A DNA stretch of 64,000 nucleotides from Meghimatium bilineatum (taxonomy: Eukaryota; Mollusca; Gastropoda; Stylommatophora; Philomycidae): NCBI GenBank assembly GCA_034231615.1, contig CM067306.1:66630579-66694578 (forward strand), read 5' to 3'. Below the pieces are notes generated by a model. That model did no database searches. It saw nothing but the letters and a program-made list of their open reading frames with translations, and was not told where the DNA came from. Below are positions 11,813 through 24,900 of this stretch, in pieces; position 1 is the stretch's first letter, and every line of letters begins with the position of its first letter. A program made the translations under genes and the position numbers.

Positions 11813-12029
11813 GAGTAATGATTATTGCTTAATTTTATTTAAAGTATGGAGGAGTTGCGCTATCGGCAACCACACTTTCTCTTCCTGGTCCAACAATGTC
11901 TCAACGATAAAATAAATCAGGATGACTAGAAATTTACCGTGGTCCAGTAAATGACCAGAGTGTTCTATGTCTCACAAAGCCATTAGTGTGCCACAACGCT
12001 CTGTCGGTAAAATGCCTTCCTGCCTGATG

Positions 12030-12210
12030 CACTCTGTTCATGCTTATACCACACACTCCGTTCATGTTTATACCACACTCTCTGTTCTTATACCACACAC
12101 TCTCTGTTCATGTTTATACCACACACTCTCTGTTCATGTTTATACCACACACTCTCTGTTCATGTTTATACCACACACTCTCTGTTCATGTTTATACCAC
12201 ACACTGAGAC
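12030..12210. repeat. 26-bp array, about 6 copies
   Basis: Unit CTCTGTTCATGTTTATACCA plus CACACT. Confidence 0.95.
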
Positions 12211-12273
12211 GTCTTAGTATAAATATCTTGGCACATAAAAACTAGTTTGTGTTATTTCCGTGTGTTTTCGTTT

Positions 12274-12303
12274 CTTGAGGAAGGTCCAGTATGGACAGAA
12301 ATG
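12274..12303 (+). other. Hammerhead-like motif, copy at 12.3 kb
   Basis: TTGAGGAAGGTCC, AGTAT, GGACAGAAA: a CUGANGA-like box, a 4-5 bp helix and a GAAA box. It is followed by AGTCCTTGTT, as at 50.9 kb. The C of the first box is T. Confidence 0.5.
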
Positions 12304-12477
12304 TGGAGATAGTCCTTGTTATTGTGTTATTGTTAGTTTTTATAATTTTTCTAAATTTTGATAGTTAGTATTACATTTCTGTTGATGGAAAAACAGAATT
12401 AAACTATGAAGAGTTGTGAAGTTATTCATTCTGTTGATGTGAAAAAAATAATTAAGACATCAAAGTATTCATTGAAT

Positions 12478-12483
12478 TTTATT
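12478..12483 (-). promoter_or_regulatory. Candidate DNAJB11 polyadenylation signal
   Basis: AATAAA on the minus strand about 410 bp after the DNAJB11 stop, implying a 3' UTR of about 430 nt. It is the first clear AATAAA I see downstream of the stop. Confidence 0.6.
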
Positions 12484-12889
12484 GGAAATCAACCAACATG
12501 CAATATTAGTAATAAACAAATGACAATACTTCATTGCACTCATACACAACCTATAGTTGCTTAGTCTCTTGCAGCAGATAGTCAAGTACAGGACAGTTAA
12601 CTGCCAGAATGAGGACAATCTGGACAAAGAGGGAAAGTAACCTTGTACACTGATTCCATACTGAAGTTCAATATATGGACTGATAGTGATGGGCACTAAT
12701 ATAAAATCAAATCAATATAATCAATAAGGGAAATATTGAAATAATTGTAATAAATATTGAACACATTAAAATCAATAGTCATTACTGGAAATATTCTAAA
12801 ATTAGTTTAGTCAATACTGTAAACATACTAAAATCAAAGCTGCAAACATAATTAAAACAAAATGAACAACACTGGAAACATGCTAAAAA

Positions 12890-12954
12890 TCAATATCCCC
12901 GTAAACCATTATAAACTGTAGGCTTGCCTGTCTGTTTCAGTATGTTCTGTAGAC
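12890..12954 (-). CDS. DNAJB11: DNAJB11 exon 10 (terminal)
   Basis: 65 nt after acceptor ctttcag, encoding [20 protein letters not shown], Tyr and TGA. It aligns with the human end that finishes KVYNGLQGY. This exon is short and separated from exon 9 by 2.5 kb, so gene finders could miss it. Confidence 0.94.
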
Positions 12955-15900
12955 CTGAAAGATTATAGAAATTCTGCTTTGAGACTGTCATGTTCAATTA
13001 ATATCTAAACGTACGTACTCACAATGGTATAGGAGCAGGCGTTTTTAATCTGATGGTTACGAACACCTTAGTGCTCTTCCATTACAAGCGGTGCTCGTGC
13101 CATGTTGAAAAGTGCGCAAGTCCAATAATATTCATGAGTTGCCTTAGACATTCACAACTTTCTTGTACGAACCCAAACTATTATCATTCACAACTTTCTT
13201 GTACGAACCCAAACTAAGTGTTATCATTCAGAATTATGGAGAAACAGAAGTGGGGAGAGAGTACGCATGGAATGGGGAGAGAGTACACATGTTGTGGGGG
13301 GAGAGTACATATGATGTTGGAAGAGAGTAATGTATTGTGTGGGGAGAACACCTATGGTGCAATGATGAAGGTTATATGAAGAAACAGAAGTGGGGAGAAA
13401 GTGTACGAATAATATAGTACATAGGCCCTATATATGTATATACACTGAAGATTAAACTATTTAGGGATATATTGAAAAATGCTGTGAAATAGTGAGGTTT
13501 GTGATAAATGTATGCGCTATAGAGGGATTCTACTGAAGTTCTTAAGTAGTATAACAGTGTTTTAACAATAGTCGGAGTTGATCACCAAGGATATATAATG
13601 GAAATTTAACAACAGAGACCAGCAGCAACAACACAGACCAGCAGCAACAACACAAACCAGTAACAACAACACAAACCAGTAACAACAACACAAACCAGTA
13701 ACAACAACACAAACCAGTAACAACAACACAAACCAGTAACAACAACACAAACCAGAGACAACACAAACCAGAGACAACAACACAAACCAGTAACAACAAC
13801 ACAGACCAGAGACAACACAAACCAGAGACAACAACACAGACCAGCAACAACACACACAGACGAGCAACAACAACACAAACCAGAGACAACAACACAGACC
13901 AGCAACAACAACACAGACCAGCAACAACAACACAGACCAGAGACAACAACACAAACCAGTAACAACAACACAAACCAGTAACAACAACACAAACCAGTAA
14001 CAACAACACAAACCAGAGACAACACAAACCAGAGACAACAACACAAACCAGTAACAACAACACAGACCAGAGACAACACAAACCAGAGACAACAACACAG
14101 ACCAGCAACAACAACACAGACCAGCAACAACAACACAGACCAGAGACAACAACACAGACCAGCAACAACACACACAGACAGACTGCACCGGTATGTCAAT
14201 TCCTGGAGAACCAGAAGACAATAAATAAAGATTGTCTCCTTCTGTTATTGTTCAGATTCTCAAATTTCATTCTTTCAGCACTCCTTCATAAGTCTTTCTA
14301 CTACCTTGCTATTACCTGTGCAGTTGTTGTCTGTATTGTTGATGTCTGTGTTATTGTTACTGTCTGTGTTATTGTTGCTGTCGGTGTTGTTGTTGCTGTC
14401 TGTGTTGTTGTTGCTGTCTGTGTTATTGTTGTCTGTGTATTATTTGACAGGTCCATATTCACAGTAACTTGGAAATATGCATGTTGAAAGTCATGACTAA
14501 AATCACATTATTAAGAATTCAGCGTAAAGTAAAGTTAACATAACAATTAACTGTCATAGGGGTGTGAGATGTTAGCGACTTGAAATTTCATTGGCTCTGC
14601 TTTATGAGGACTATAGCCATCTCCTCTTCCTCGCAGTCTTTACTTCACAGATTAATCCAGTACCAAATTTAGGGCCAGGTCAACCCAGGAGTTGTTCTGT
14701 CTGAAAAAATTTCTACCTCAACTGGGGATTGAACTCAGGACTACTCATATGCAAAGACCGTGAAATGGTGTGGCCAAAGACGGAAAGCTTGTTGACTAAA
14801 ATTACGAGGCAAGTAGGTGCCCTATTCAAATCCCATTTGCTGTAATACAATTATTTAAAAATTACAAATCCTGGATGCTTCTATCTTGTATTATGTATCT
14901 ATAAATTACTAGCAACTTATTGTCCAGCAGTCAGATCTGGGAGTGAAGTCAAAACTGCAGATCTTTGCCCCCATTTACCATATTATTATTTACAATAGAT
15001 CTCATATTCAGTCTATTCTATCTATCAAGTTAGTCTCATATCTCATTTCTCTTAAACCTGACAATATTTGTGTATATTCTCAAATTCGGGAAGATTAACA
15101 TGATGTAGTCCGGAGGACGGATAGTATTGTGTCACGGTTTACAGCTTAGCTGTAGTATCTGCATCTTTCTGACTGAAATATCTGACTTCAGCATGGCTTG
15201 TGTCACTTTGATCCTATATGGGATGGGACAACCAAGTCCACCATATGACCTTCTTAGTAACCTCTTTTAATATGCATGGAAGGTAAACAGTGTTGCTATT
15301 CTTTGCTCCCCCTTCGAGCCCTGGCAACAAGCTTGTAATTTTTGTATGTAAGTCAACCTGAGAAAAGATGAATCTACCTTGTATTCAAATAATACATTTT
15401 TATTCGAAAGGTTAACAAACTGTTATAAATAGATAAAATAAGCAATACCTTTCTTATCTTCTTCAGATAAAAGTCCCTTGGGGAAGATAATATCAAAGGT
15501 AACATACAGGGCACCTTTGACATTATTGTTCTCATAATTTGGCATCCCTTCATTAGACCTTCTCATTCTAGCACCTGGCCATGTGATCCTCTCTCTCACT
15601 ATGTGAACCTGTCAGTTATATGTAGATTTATAGGCCACAATTATTTTGTATACAACATAAGAATAAGATCAAATTATCAATACGGTTATTTTGATAAATA
15701 TAACATGCACACAAAAAAAGAAATGCACATTTTTGGAGTTACTTTTATAAAAGATATTCGCAGATTGGAAATCATTCAACCTATCGACTGTGTCCACATG
15801 GTCATTAACTTCTTGTGGTTACCTGAATTGTACACACCACATGATTCGTGAGGTCACGCCTACCCCTGGTGCCTTATTTCAACGATCATCGAAACCGTTA

Positions 15901-18900
15901 TGATACTTCAGAAATATAGTAATCATAGCAATAACATTACCAAGAATTAATCGTCTGAGATAGTATGTAATTCCAAATAGCCTTCTATATGGTGATTTTA
16001 TACAGATTTTTTAATACCGATAAATGTTGATTTCTAAAAAATGTTTCCGAACATTTACTAGGTAAGGGAAGACAAGTACACTCAGGATTCTAGTTATTAA
16101 AGTGTTAATGATTTTGTTCTAGTGAATGGAAATGTTAACGAATATGCTAAGATGATAAACTGGCAGATGTTTCTAGAAGTACACAAGTATTAAATTATCA
16201 CTAAACACATCACAGGATGATGATGTGACCTAGTTAAATGTGTGACATACCATATGTCCATCCAAATGTTTGATTTCCATTTCGAATCCAGTAAGGGCAT
16301 CAATCAACGGAACTGTGACATTTGTATAGAGATCATCTCCCCTTCTTTCAAATCTGGGATGTCTGTTGGAATAAGTAAGACCATTTTATGTACACAAATT
16401 AAAGTGGGACAATCATTAACCTTTTTATGTACACAAATTAACATGGGACAGCCATTAACCTTTTTATGTACACAAATTAAAATGGGACAATCATTAACCT
16501 TTTTATGTACACATTAAACTTTTTATGTACACATTAAACTTTTTATGTACACAAATTATGTACACATTAAACTTTTTATGTACACAAATTATGTACACAT
16601 TAAACTTTTTATGTACACATTAAACTTTTTATGTACACATTAAACTTTTTATGTACACATTAAACTTTTTATGTACACATTAAACTTTTTATGTACACAA
16701 ATTAAAGTGGGACAGTCATTACGCTTTTTATGTACATAAATTAAAGCGGGACAATCATTAACCTTTTTATGTACACAAATTAAAGCGGGACAATCATTAA
16801 CTTTTACCATGTTAAATACAAATTACATAACTTTCACTCTGCACAGCGGATTGTTTTTAATTGTGTAATAAATATGAAATATGACCAATGTATTCCATAA
16901 AGAAATGTCTAAACCTATCATATTTCTGATGCTATTTCATAACCAAACTAACCTGCTCATAATATCATCTGTGAAAATAAATCAAACACTTACTTTTTGT
17001 CACTAACTTTCTCAATCCAAATCTTGAATAGTAGAAATAGTGTCATGTTCAGAAGGTCTTCGATGTCATGTGTCCATAATAGTCGTGGGCACCCTCTTGT
17101 TCTCTTGCCTGGAACCTTTCCTTCCAAATTTAATCTTTTTAAACCAATGTTTCCCTTCATATGTCAGAAATATGTTAATTTGAGTTTCATTGCAGTTTTG
17201 AGGAGCCATTCTTCTTCTATGTTCAGATATTTTCTGATGCCAGAAACCTATTGTTCCTGATGAAGAATTTTGAGTGATATGAGATAATATAGGAAGACCA
17301 TTCTTGCCATTCCAGGGGTAGACCAAAAAAGACACTCAGAAGAACAATAATTAGAGAAAGTAAAACAATCAGTATCCGCACTATTCAAGAACTGCACAGA
17401 ATTATAGAGATCTGACCTCTGCCCTAACTTCAGCACAAAAGGAAAATGAATGAATGAATTCTTGTCATTATATTCCATAAGTTTCCAGTGTTTTACCCAG
17501 TTAAATGCCTTAGATTAGTCTATGAAACAAGTGTCCTTCATATAAATATAACAGATAACATGTCTTATTAAGCTTTCAGGATAACATATTTTTCGTCCGG
17601 CCCACTGTTAGTCTGGCCCTCTTGCTGTGTATATGTGTATCCGTCCCTCGGGCCATTAAAAGTTGCCATCTCTACCTAATATCAAGCAGAAGGACCACAG
17701 TCTTGTCCAAGCAAGCACAAGATAAAGCATCACTAGTAAACAAGCCCCATCGAGGTAAGCACGTTGACATGTAGGCAGGGCTTAGTCTAGACAACAGATG
17801 CTGGTAGTTAAGATTGGTCGATCTATTCCTTACATCAAGCAGGACTATAGTCCTGTTCAAGAATGCACAGGTGCTGAAGTTGGAGATACCAAGCCAGAAG
17901 GTGCACCGGCAACCATGAACCCGCTAACCTTGAAGAATACTAGTAACCCATGACAGAGATAAACAAGAGCACAGAAGGAACAAGTACAACTACAAGATAT
18001 CTATTCAAAGAAGCTTACTGAGCTTGGCAAACTCTCAGCTTCAGATCCCCAGGCTGTCCATCGATGTGGGGTTCACCTGTCAGAAATGGAATAAAATCAT
18101 TAAATATATAATAATAACACAGCAGGCACAATAATGTCAACAGTTTCAAATATGTGTTGCTGTATCTAGATTGTGATCTAGGAGAACATGGGGAGATTGT
18201 GATCTAGGAGAACATGGGGAGATTGTGATCTAGGAGAACATGGGGAGATTGTGATCTAGGAGAACATGGGAGATTGTGATCTAGGAGAACATGGGAGTTT
18301 GTGATCTAGGAGAACATGGGGAGATTGTGATCTAGGAGAACATGGGAGATTGTGATCTAGGAGAACATGGGAGTTTGTGATCTAGGAGAACATGGTAGTT
18401 TGTTGATATAGGAGAACATGGGAGATTGTGATCTAGGAGAACATGGGAGATTGTGATCTAGGAGAACATGGGAGATTGTGATATGGGAGAACATGTGAGT
18501 TTGTGATCTAGGAGAACATGGGGAGATTGTGATATGGGAAAACATGGGGAGATTGTGATATGGGAGAACATGGGGAGATTGTGATCTAGGAGAACATGGG
18601 AGATTGTGATCTAGGAGAACATGGGGAGATTGTGATCTAGGAGAACATGGGGAGATTGTGATCTAGGAGAACATGGGAGATTGTGATCTAGGAGAACATG
18701 GGAGTTTGTGATCTAGGAGAACATGGTAGTTTGTTGATATAGGAGAACATGGGAGATTGTGATCTAGGAGAACATGGGAGATTGTGATCTAGGAGAACAT
18801 GGGAGATTGTGATATGGGAGAACATGTGAGTTTGTGATCTAGGAGAACATGGGGAGATTGTGATATGGGAAAACATGGGGAGATTGTGATATGGGAGAAC

Positions 18901-21900
18901 ATGGGGAGATTGTGATATGGGAGAACATGGGGAGATTGTGATATGGGAGAACATGGGGAGATTGTGATATGGGAGAACATGGATATTGAAAATAATTGAC
19001 AGCACATGAAACAGAAGGATTGGGAAAGAACAACGTGCACACTTCATGGCCTATAAGAAGCAGACGTGTAGATATATCTTCAATAAGGATAGAGGAGCGA
19101 CATTTGGCTACGTTTCTAGGAGGCGGTTGAATTCCCCTCCCTCCATCTACGGGGAAAATATAGAAAAAACGTAGAAACCCTTCCTTGATGTTAGTAATCC
19201 AGGATGTTATTTGTCTGCGTCTTATCCTTCCACCCTCAAATGTTCCTTGCAAAATAATTGTAGAAAGTGAGTCGTGTCTCATTAGATATCCACACCAAAC
19301 ACATTTACACCGCTGCTGAAAGTGGTTCTTGATAACCTGCAATTTATTTATTTTCTGCCGGACTAATATCTTGTGTTCTGTGTAACTAATTCTTAACAAA
19401 TGTCTGTAGTACTTTTTTTCAAAAACCTGAATCCGTCTTTCTGTGTCTGCACTGAGTGTCCAACTTTCACATCCGTATAAAAGTATACTTAACGATAGTG
19501 ATCTGAATAGCTCGATCGTTACAGTAATTCTGATCTTACTTGACTGTAATACTGATCTTACTTGACTGTAATACTGATCTTACTTTACTGGTGATAAGGC
19601 TTGTATTAGTTGTGACTAAAAACTCAACAAGTGTTGCATAGTGATTCCGTCTACAGAATTTGCTGTCTATAGGATATGTTGCTATTATTAGCATTTATCT
19701 GTGGCTTACTATGATAAAGAACAAATATGATTGGTTGTTCTAGAACAGAGGTTTCCAAGCACGATGTGATCTCCAGAGCGATGTGAAGTAATGTGATGTT
19801 GAGGGGGACACAGCACTTGGTGCCTCCGGCTACAGCACCTGTGCACAACTGTGGTCCTGCTCAATATAGAGGATGACCTATCAAATCTTAGTTTCCAGCC
19901 TCTGTTGTCTGGACTACACCCCACCTTCACTTCAAGGAGTTGGTCTTGATGGGGCTTGCAAATGTGTGGAAGGGACACATTAGCAGTAAAATTTGGAGAA
20001 TAATTGTTCTAGAATAAATGGTGGAGTAGAGAAGAAGAACAACAGAAATGCAATCTCTCTGTCAATCATCTGTTGCCATACCTTCAGCTATAAATAGATG
20101 TTCCTGGTGATCGGACATGCCTGGCTCAATCTCCATCTCCAACTTTTTCTCCATGGAGACAAACCTGCAAGAAACAATTTGTCATTCACAGAAAACAACA
20201 TTTGAGAACAAACAAACAAACAATGAGAGAAGAGATACTAGATGAGAAAAAGAATGCTAAAGATAAAAAAACAAAAACATGTACAGATAGAAGAGAAAGA
20301 AAAGCATTAGTTTTAGACTTTACATGAACAAAACCAGTCTTATCCATATGGGGAATAATACCTATATGGGGAAAAAGACATGTATGGGGAATAAGACATG
20401 TATGGGAATAATATTTATATGTGAATAAAATGTATAGGGGAATAAGACTGGGGTATAAGACATATATGTGAAAGACATATAGGGGAATAAGATATATAAG
20501 GAATACGGCAATAGGCTTAATATTGTTAACCAACTGAATTAAGTCCCTGCTGAGCAGAAGATTCCTTCACTAAGCTGAAAACTGAAGTCTCCTGTGTATG
20601 AAAGAAAAGCTCAGAGCTCACTGCATATAGAAAGAGCAAATCTCTTGTAATTCCTGGGGACAGTGACAAAGAAACAATTCAACAGTATGCCTAATTATGG
20701 TATAGTTAGCACCATACTCAGAGTCTTCATTCTTCTCTAGAAGATCTGGTACTCGTTTCATTGGAGCCGTCGATCTAGGGTCCTTCAAATTAGGAGCCAC
20801 CTCAGAGCCATGTAAATATTTGTCAGCTTATGTGAACAATTGAACTTTAGACGATCAAGCTAGCTTCCCAGACTTTCTTTAACTTCATCATCGACCATGT
20901 GCTGTCCAAGCTTCCCAGACTTTTGTTAACTTCATCATTGACCGTGTGCTGTCCAGCCCATAAGGGAAGCACATAACGCTCATACTATTACCTGTCATGC
21001 ACATAATAAGGGACAACTAAATATGTTTTGGGAGTGGAGTTTATGGTCCCATCATATACAGGGTCAAGTGACCCAGAAGTCTTGCTGAAGTAGAAGTCTG
21101 TGTGTCCCCCCCCCCCTTTCTTGTGGGAATAAATTGGGATTGAGGTGTGGCCCTATCCAAGGGAACACCTAACAAAATTATTTAAAAAATCCAGGGAACC
21201 AACACAGAACCACAACTATTAGTCGCTACAACATTAGAAATTTACTGAAGAGGACACTGAAGCACCCACAGACTTATCCAGTGTGCTAGGATGACAACCA
21301 AAGAGCCTTAATATTCTTTCTAACCTTGGACCTGGAGTCCACTGTGGTTACATTGGGACGAGTTGGTTCTCTGAATAATTTAACCTTGAACCCGGAGTCC
21401 ACTGTGGTTATATTGGGAGGAGTTGGTTCTCTGAAACTTACAAAGAGCAAGTATTGAGGATTTGTTGAATAAAATTATAATGCAGTCAATGGGATTTGAA
21501 CCAGGTCCATTCAGCAGGCACCTATTGTCATGTTGAAAATGTGTTCAACTTCAGTTGCGATGTTAATAGGTACCAGGACGTGGTTCAAATTCCATCTATT
21601 GTGTTATAGTCTGGGATCAGTACTAATAATGTTTGCATGCACATGTATGACTTAATAGATGTTACCTGTGTTACGTACTTGACATTTGGGCATTTATCAC
21701 AGACTTCCAGGCTGTGTTACTTACTTGACATTTGGGCATTTATCACAGACTTGTTGCTGCGACATAGAGAACTGTCCATGACCCATCTGATGCGTCACCA
21801 TCTCCATACGACAGTTACACTTCCTCTTACCCTTGGCTGGTTTGATGACAGGTTTATACCGAAGTATCTGTGAGAATGTAAGAAACCAATCATGAGTGCG

Positions 21901-24900
21901 CTGAGGTCCACTAAAGCAATGATTCTCAACATAGGCCACATGGAACCTATGGGCATATAATTATATAATTGTTGAAAATTGATGAAATGGGATGGGGGGG
22001 GGGACACATGCCCTTCCAAGGGAACCACAGGGACAAGTAAACATTTGATTGATAGACAAATAGAATTCTAGTAATAAAACTTAAAATACTTTAGAAACTT
22101 GTAAAGTATGTCAATAAATGTATTAGGCATCGGGGGAGTGTCACGGAAATATATTTGTGCCAGAAGGTGGCCATAGCCAAATAAAGGTTGAGAACCATCG
22201 TTTTGAAGGATACAAGTCTTTTTATTTTGATGTTAGCTCCTTTTAACTCGTAGTATATGTTAATATGTATATGCTGGGTTCAAACCCCCCTCCCACTTCT
22301 CAATTAGCCAGAACACAATATTGAGTATCAAGCTATGAAAACGTGGGTCACCCCCCCCCTACCCAAGGCCATTTAAAATATCATAAAATGAGGAAATAAG
22401 TTCATGTTTTAAATATTTAAATAAAGGTAACCCTCTCCCTACCAAGAACATAAACTCTCGAACATACTCATTCTAAACCAGACATCGAAAACTGTGCACA
22501 TAAACAGCACCTCAACAAAATGTCCAATGTAAAGCTCCTCCAGAGTGACAACAAGGTTCAAGGTCACATCTCCACCTCGAAGTACCTCCTTTTCCTGGTT
22601 CTGCATGCCACTAAAGGAAAACCCAAAGTCTCCAAAAAAACTGAGAAAGAGAAAGCATTTATGTTGAATCACAAACATCAATAATCATGAAATATCAATC
22701 AACATTGAATCACAAGATTATTAACTTCCAGTTAATGGTGTAGGATGGCAGTTGTTATCCTGTTTTCCCAAATGGAAGTAAAGTTTGGTGTTTCAGTACT
22801 TTCTAAATAGAATATGTGATTTATTTTCTGAATGTGATAGATTAGAACACGGTCTAACTATTTGGAGACAAAAACAACATTGTGACAGGTCTAGCAAACC
22901 CCGCCTCCTCAAAAATTGCTCCAATTAACATCCCCCATCACATAAATTTCAGTATATACCTCTCCTGAATGTACAATAATTTCAGTATATACCTCTCCTA
23001 AATGTACAATAATTTCAGCATATACCTCTCCTGAATGTACAATAAATTTCAGCATATACCTCTCCTGAATGTCCAATAATTTCAGCATATACCTCTCCTG
23101 AATGTCCAATAATTTCAGCATTTACCTCTCCTGAATGTCCAATAATTTCAGCATATACCTCTCCTGAATGTCCTATAATTTCAGCATATACCTCTCCTGA
23201 ATGTCCAATAATTTCAGCATATACCTCTCCTGAATGTCCAATGAAAATACTATCATTCAGCAAGATAACCTGTACCAGCAGCAAATAGATTTTGATGTTT
23301 CTTTCAAAGAAAAAGATGTTTGGTCGCACAAGAAGACTCCATCATATTTCATTTTTTCTGAACTTGATAAGAAATTGAAGAGAATGATGAGTCAGTGACT
23401 TTAATAAATCTATCAATGTGCCATACCAAGTGGCATAGGTAATCATGTTTCTCCACAACTCTCTGTCTCTTGTGTTATTAATAAGTTCAGATGGTGACAT
23501 TTTCTCATGCCACTGTGACAACCCATACAGCAACTTTTCTCTTTGTTTTCTGCTGTCTTTTCTTCCTTTGATCTTTCCACTGGTCACTAAATGTTCAAAC
23601 TTTGCTCTTCTCAACACATTCCCTAAAACGCTGTCAGCTTCAAACTTTTTGATTTTGCTATAATTTGTATTTTGACTTCAGAATCTCTGAGCTCTTCTAA
23701 AGTAGTTGTACGAGGCGTGTTCAAATGAAAACGGGACTTGTGGATTTATTTAAAAAGTATCATACGCAATTTAATATTTTCAACGGAATTGAACAAAGCA
23801 ACCACTTGTGAATAAGAATGCACCTGGGTTCATCAGAAAAAATCTCCGTATGCATTTAGGCAAGCATCCCACTGTTTAGGTAGACGTCGAATGCCGTCCG
23901 AGAAAAAGTTGCGTGGCTGTTCTCTGAACCATGTGGTCACCGCTGTCTTCACGTCTGCGTCGCTGTTGAATCGCTGTCCCTTTAGTGCTTTCTTCAACGG
24001 TCCGAACAAATGGAAATCACACGGGGATAAATCGGGACTATAGGCTGGGTGATGAAGAACTTCCCAATTCTTCTTTGCCAATGTTTCCTGCACAATTTTT
24101 GCGACGTGCGGACGAGCGTTGTCGTGGAGAAGAATCACACCTTGAGAAAGTCTGCCTGGTCGCTTAGCCTTGATGGCCTTATGCAGCTTGTCTAAAGTGT
24201 CTTTATAATGGGCGGCATTGATGTTGACACCAGGTTCCTTAAAATCAGTCAACAAAAGCCCTTCATGGTCAAAAAATGCAGTCACCATAACCTTCCCAGC
24301 AGAAACCTGTGTCTTGAATTTTTTGGGTTTTGGTGAACCTGGATGTTTCCATTGCATGCTGTCAATTTTGCTGCTCGGTTCATTGTGGTGGCACCACGAT
24401 TCATCACCTGCCACAATGCTCAACAGAAATGCATCACCCTCTGCCCTGTAATGCATCAGGTGGTTCAAACTCCACCCCATCCGTTCTTCCTTATGGTGGT
24501 CTGTCAACATCCGTGGGACCCACTGTGAACACACCTTCCGATAGTTCAATTTCTTCCGAACAACCATGTGGGCTGTCCCAATTGACATATGGAATTCTTC
24601 TGCAAGCGAACGAATGCTCCGACGACGGTCAGTCAGTACTGCTTTATCAAGCACGGCTATGGCTTCTTCTGTTGCAACAATATGCGCCTGACCTGGCCGT
24701 GCAAGATCTGCCGTTAACTCACGTCCGTCTTTAAACATACGCACCCACTCCATCACTCTGGTCCTTGACAAACATTTGTCACCATATGCTGCCTTCATTC
24801 TCCGATGAATGTCTACTGCTTGACATCCTTCAAATGAAAGAAACTGGATCACAGCACGCTGATTCACTTTGGACGGGTTCGGAATCACACCCACCATATT

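Noticed and set aside
12600-12696. Possible DNAJB11 C-terminus (SVQGY words)
   Set aside because: No stop after Gly-Tyr and no phase-compatible acceptor; it lies in the 3' UTR of the accepted model.
13542-14221. Three overlapping Leu/Val/Cys-rich ORFs of about 200 codons
   Set aside because: All three frames of the CAA/CAG-type array are open; typical repeat artefact inside DNAJB11 intron 9.
15245-15320. Possible terminal DNAJB11 exon ending Gly-Tyr-stop
   Set aside because: The sequence belongs to the dispersed TAGTCGCCTC-type repeat also at 37.8 kb; the true exon with VYNGLRGY is at 12890-12954.
23985-24734. Plus-strand ORFs of 60-134 codons
   Set aside because: Antisense shadows of the mariner transposase.
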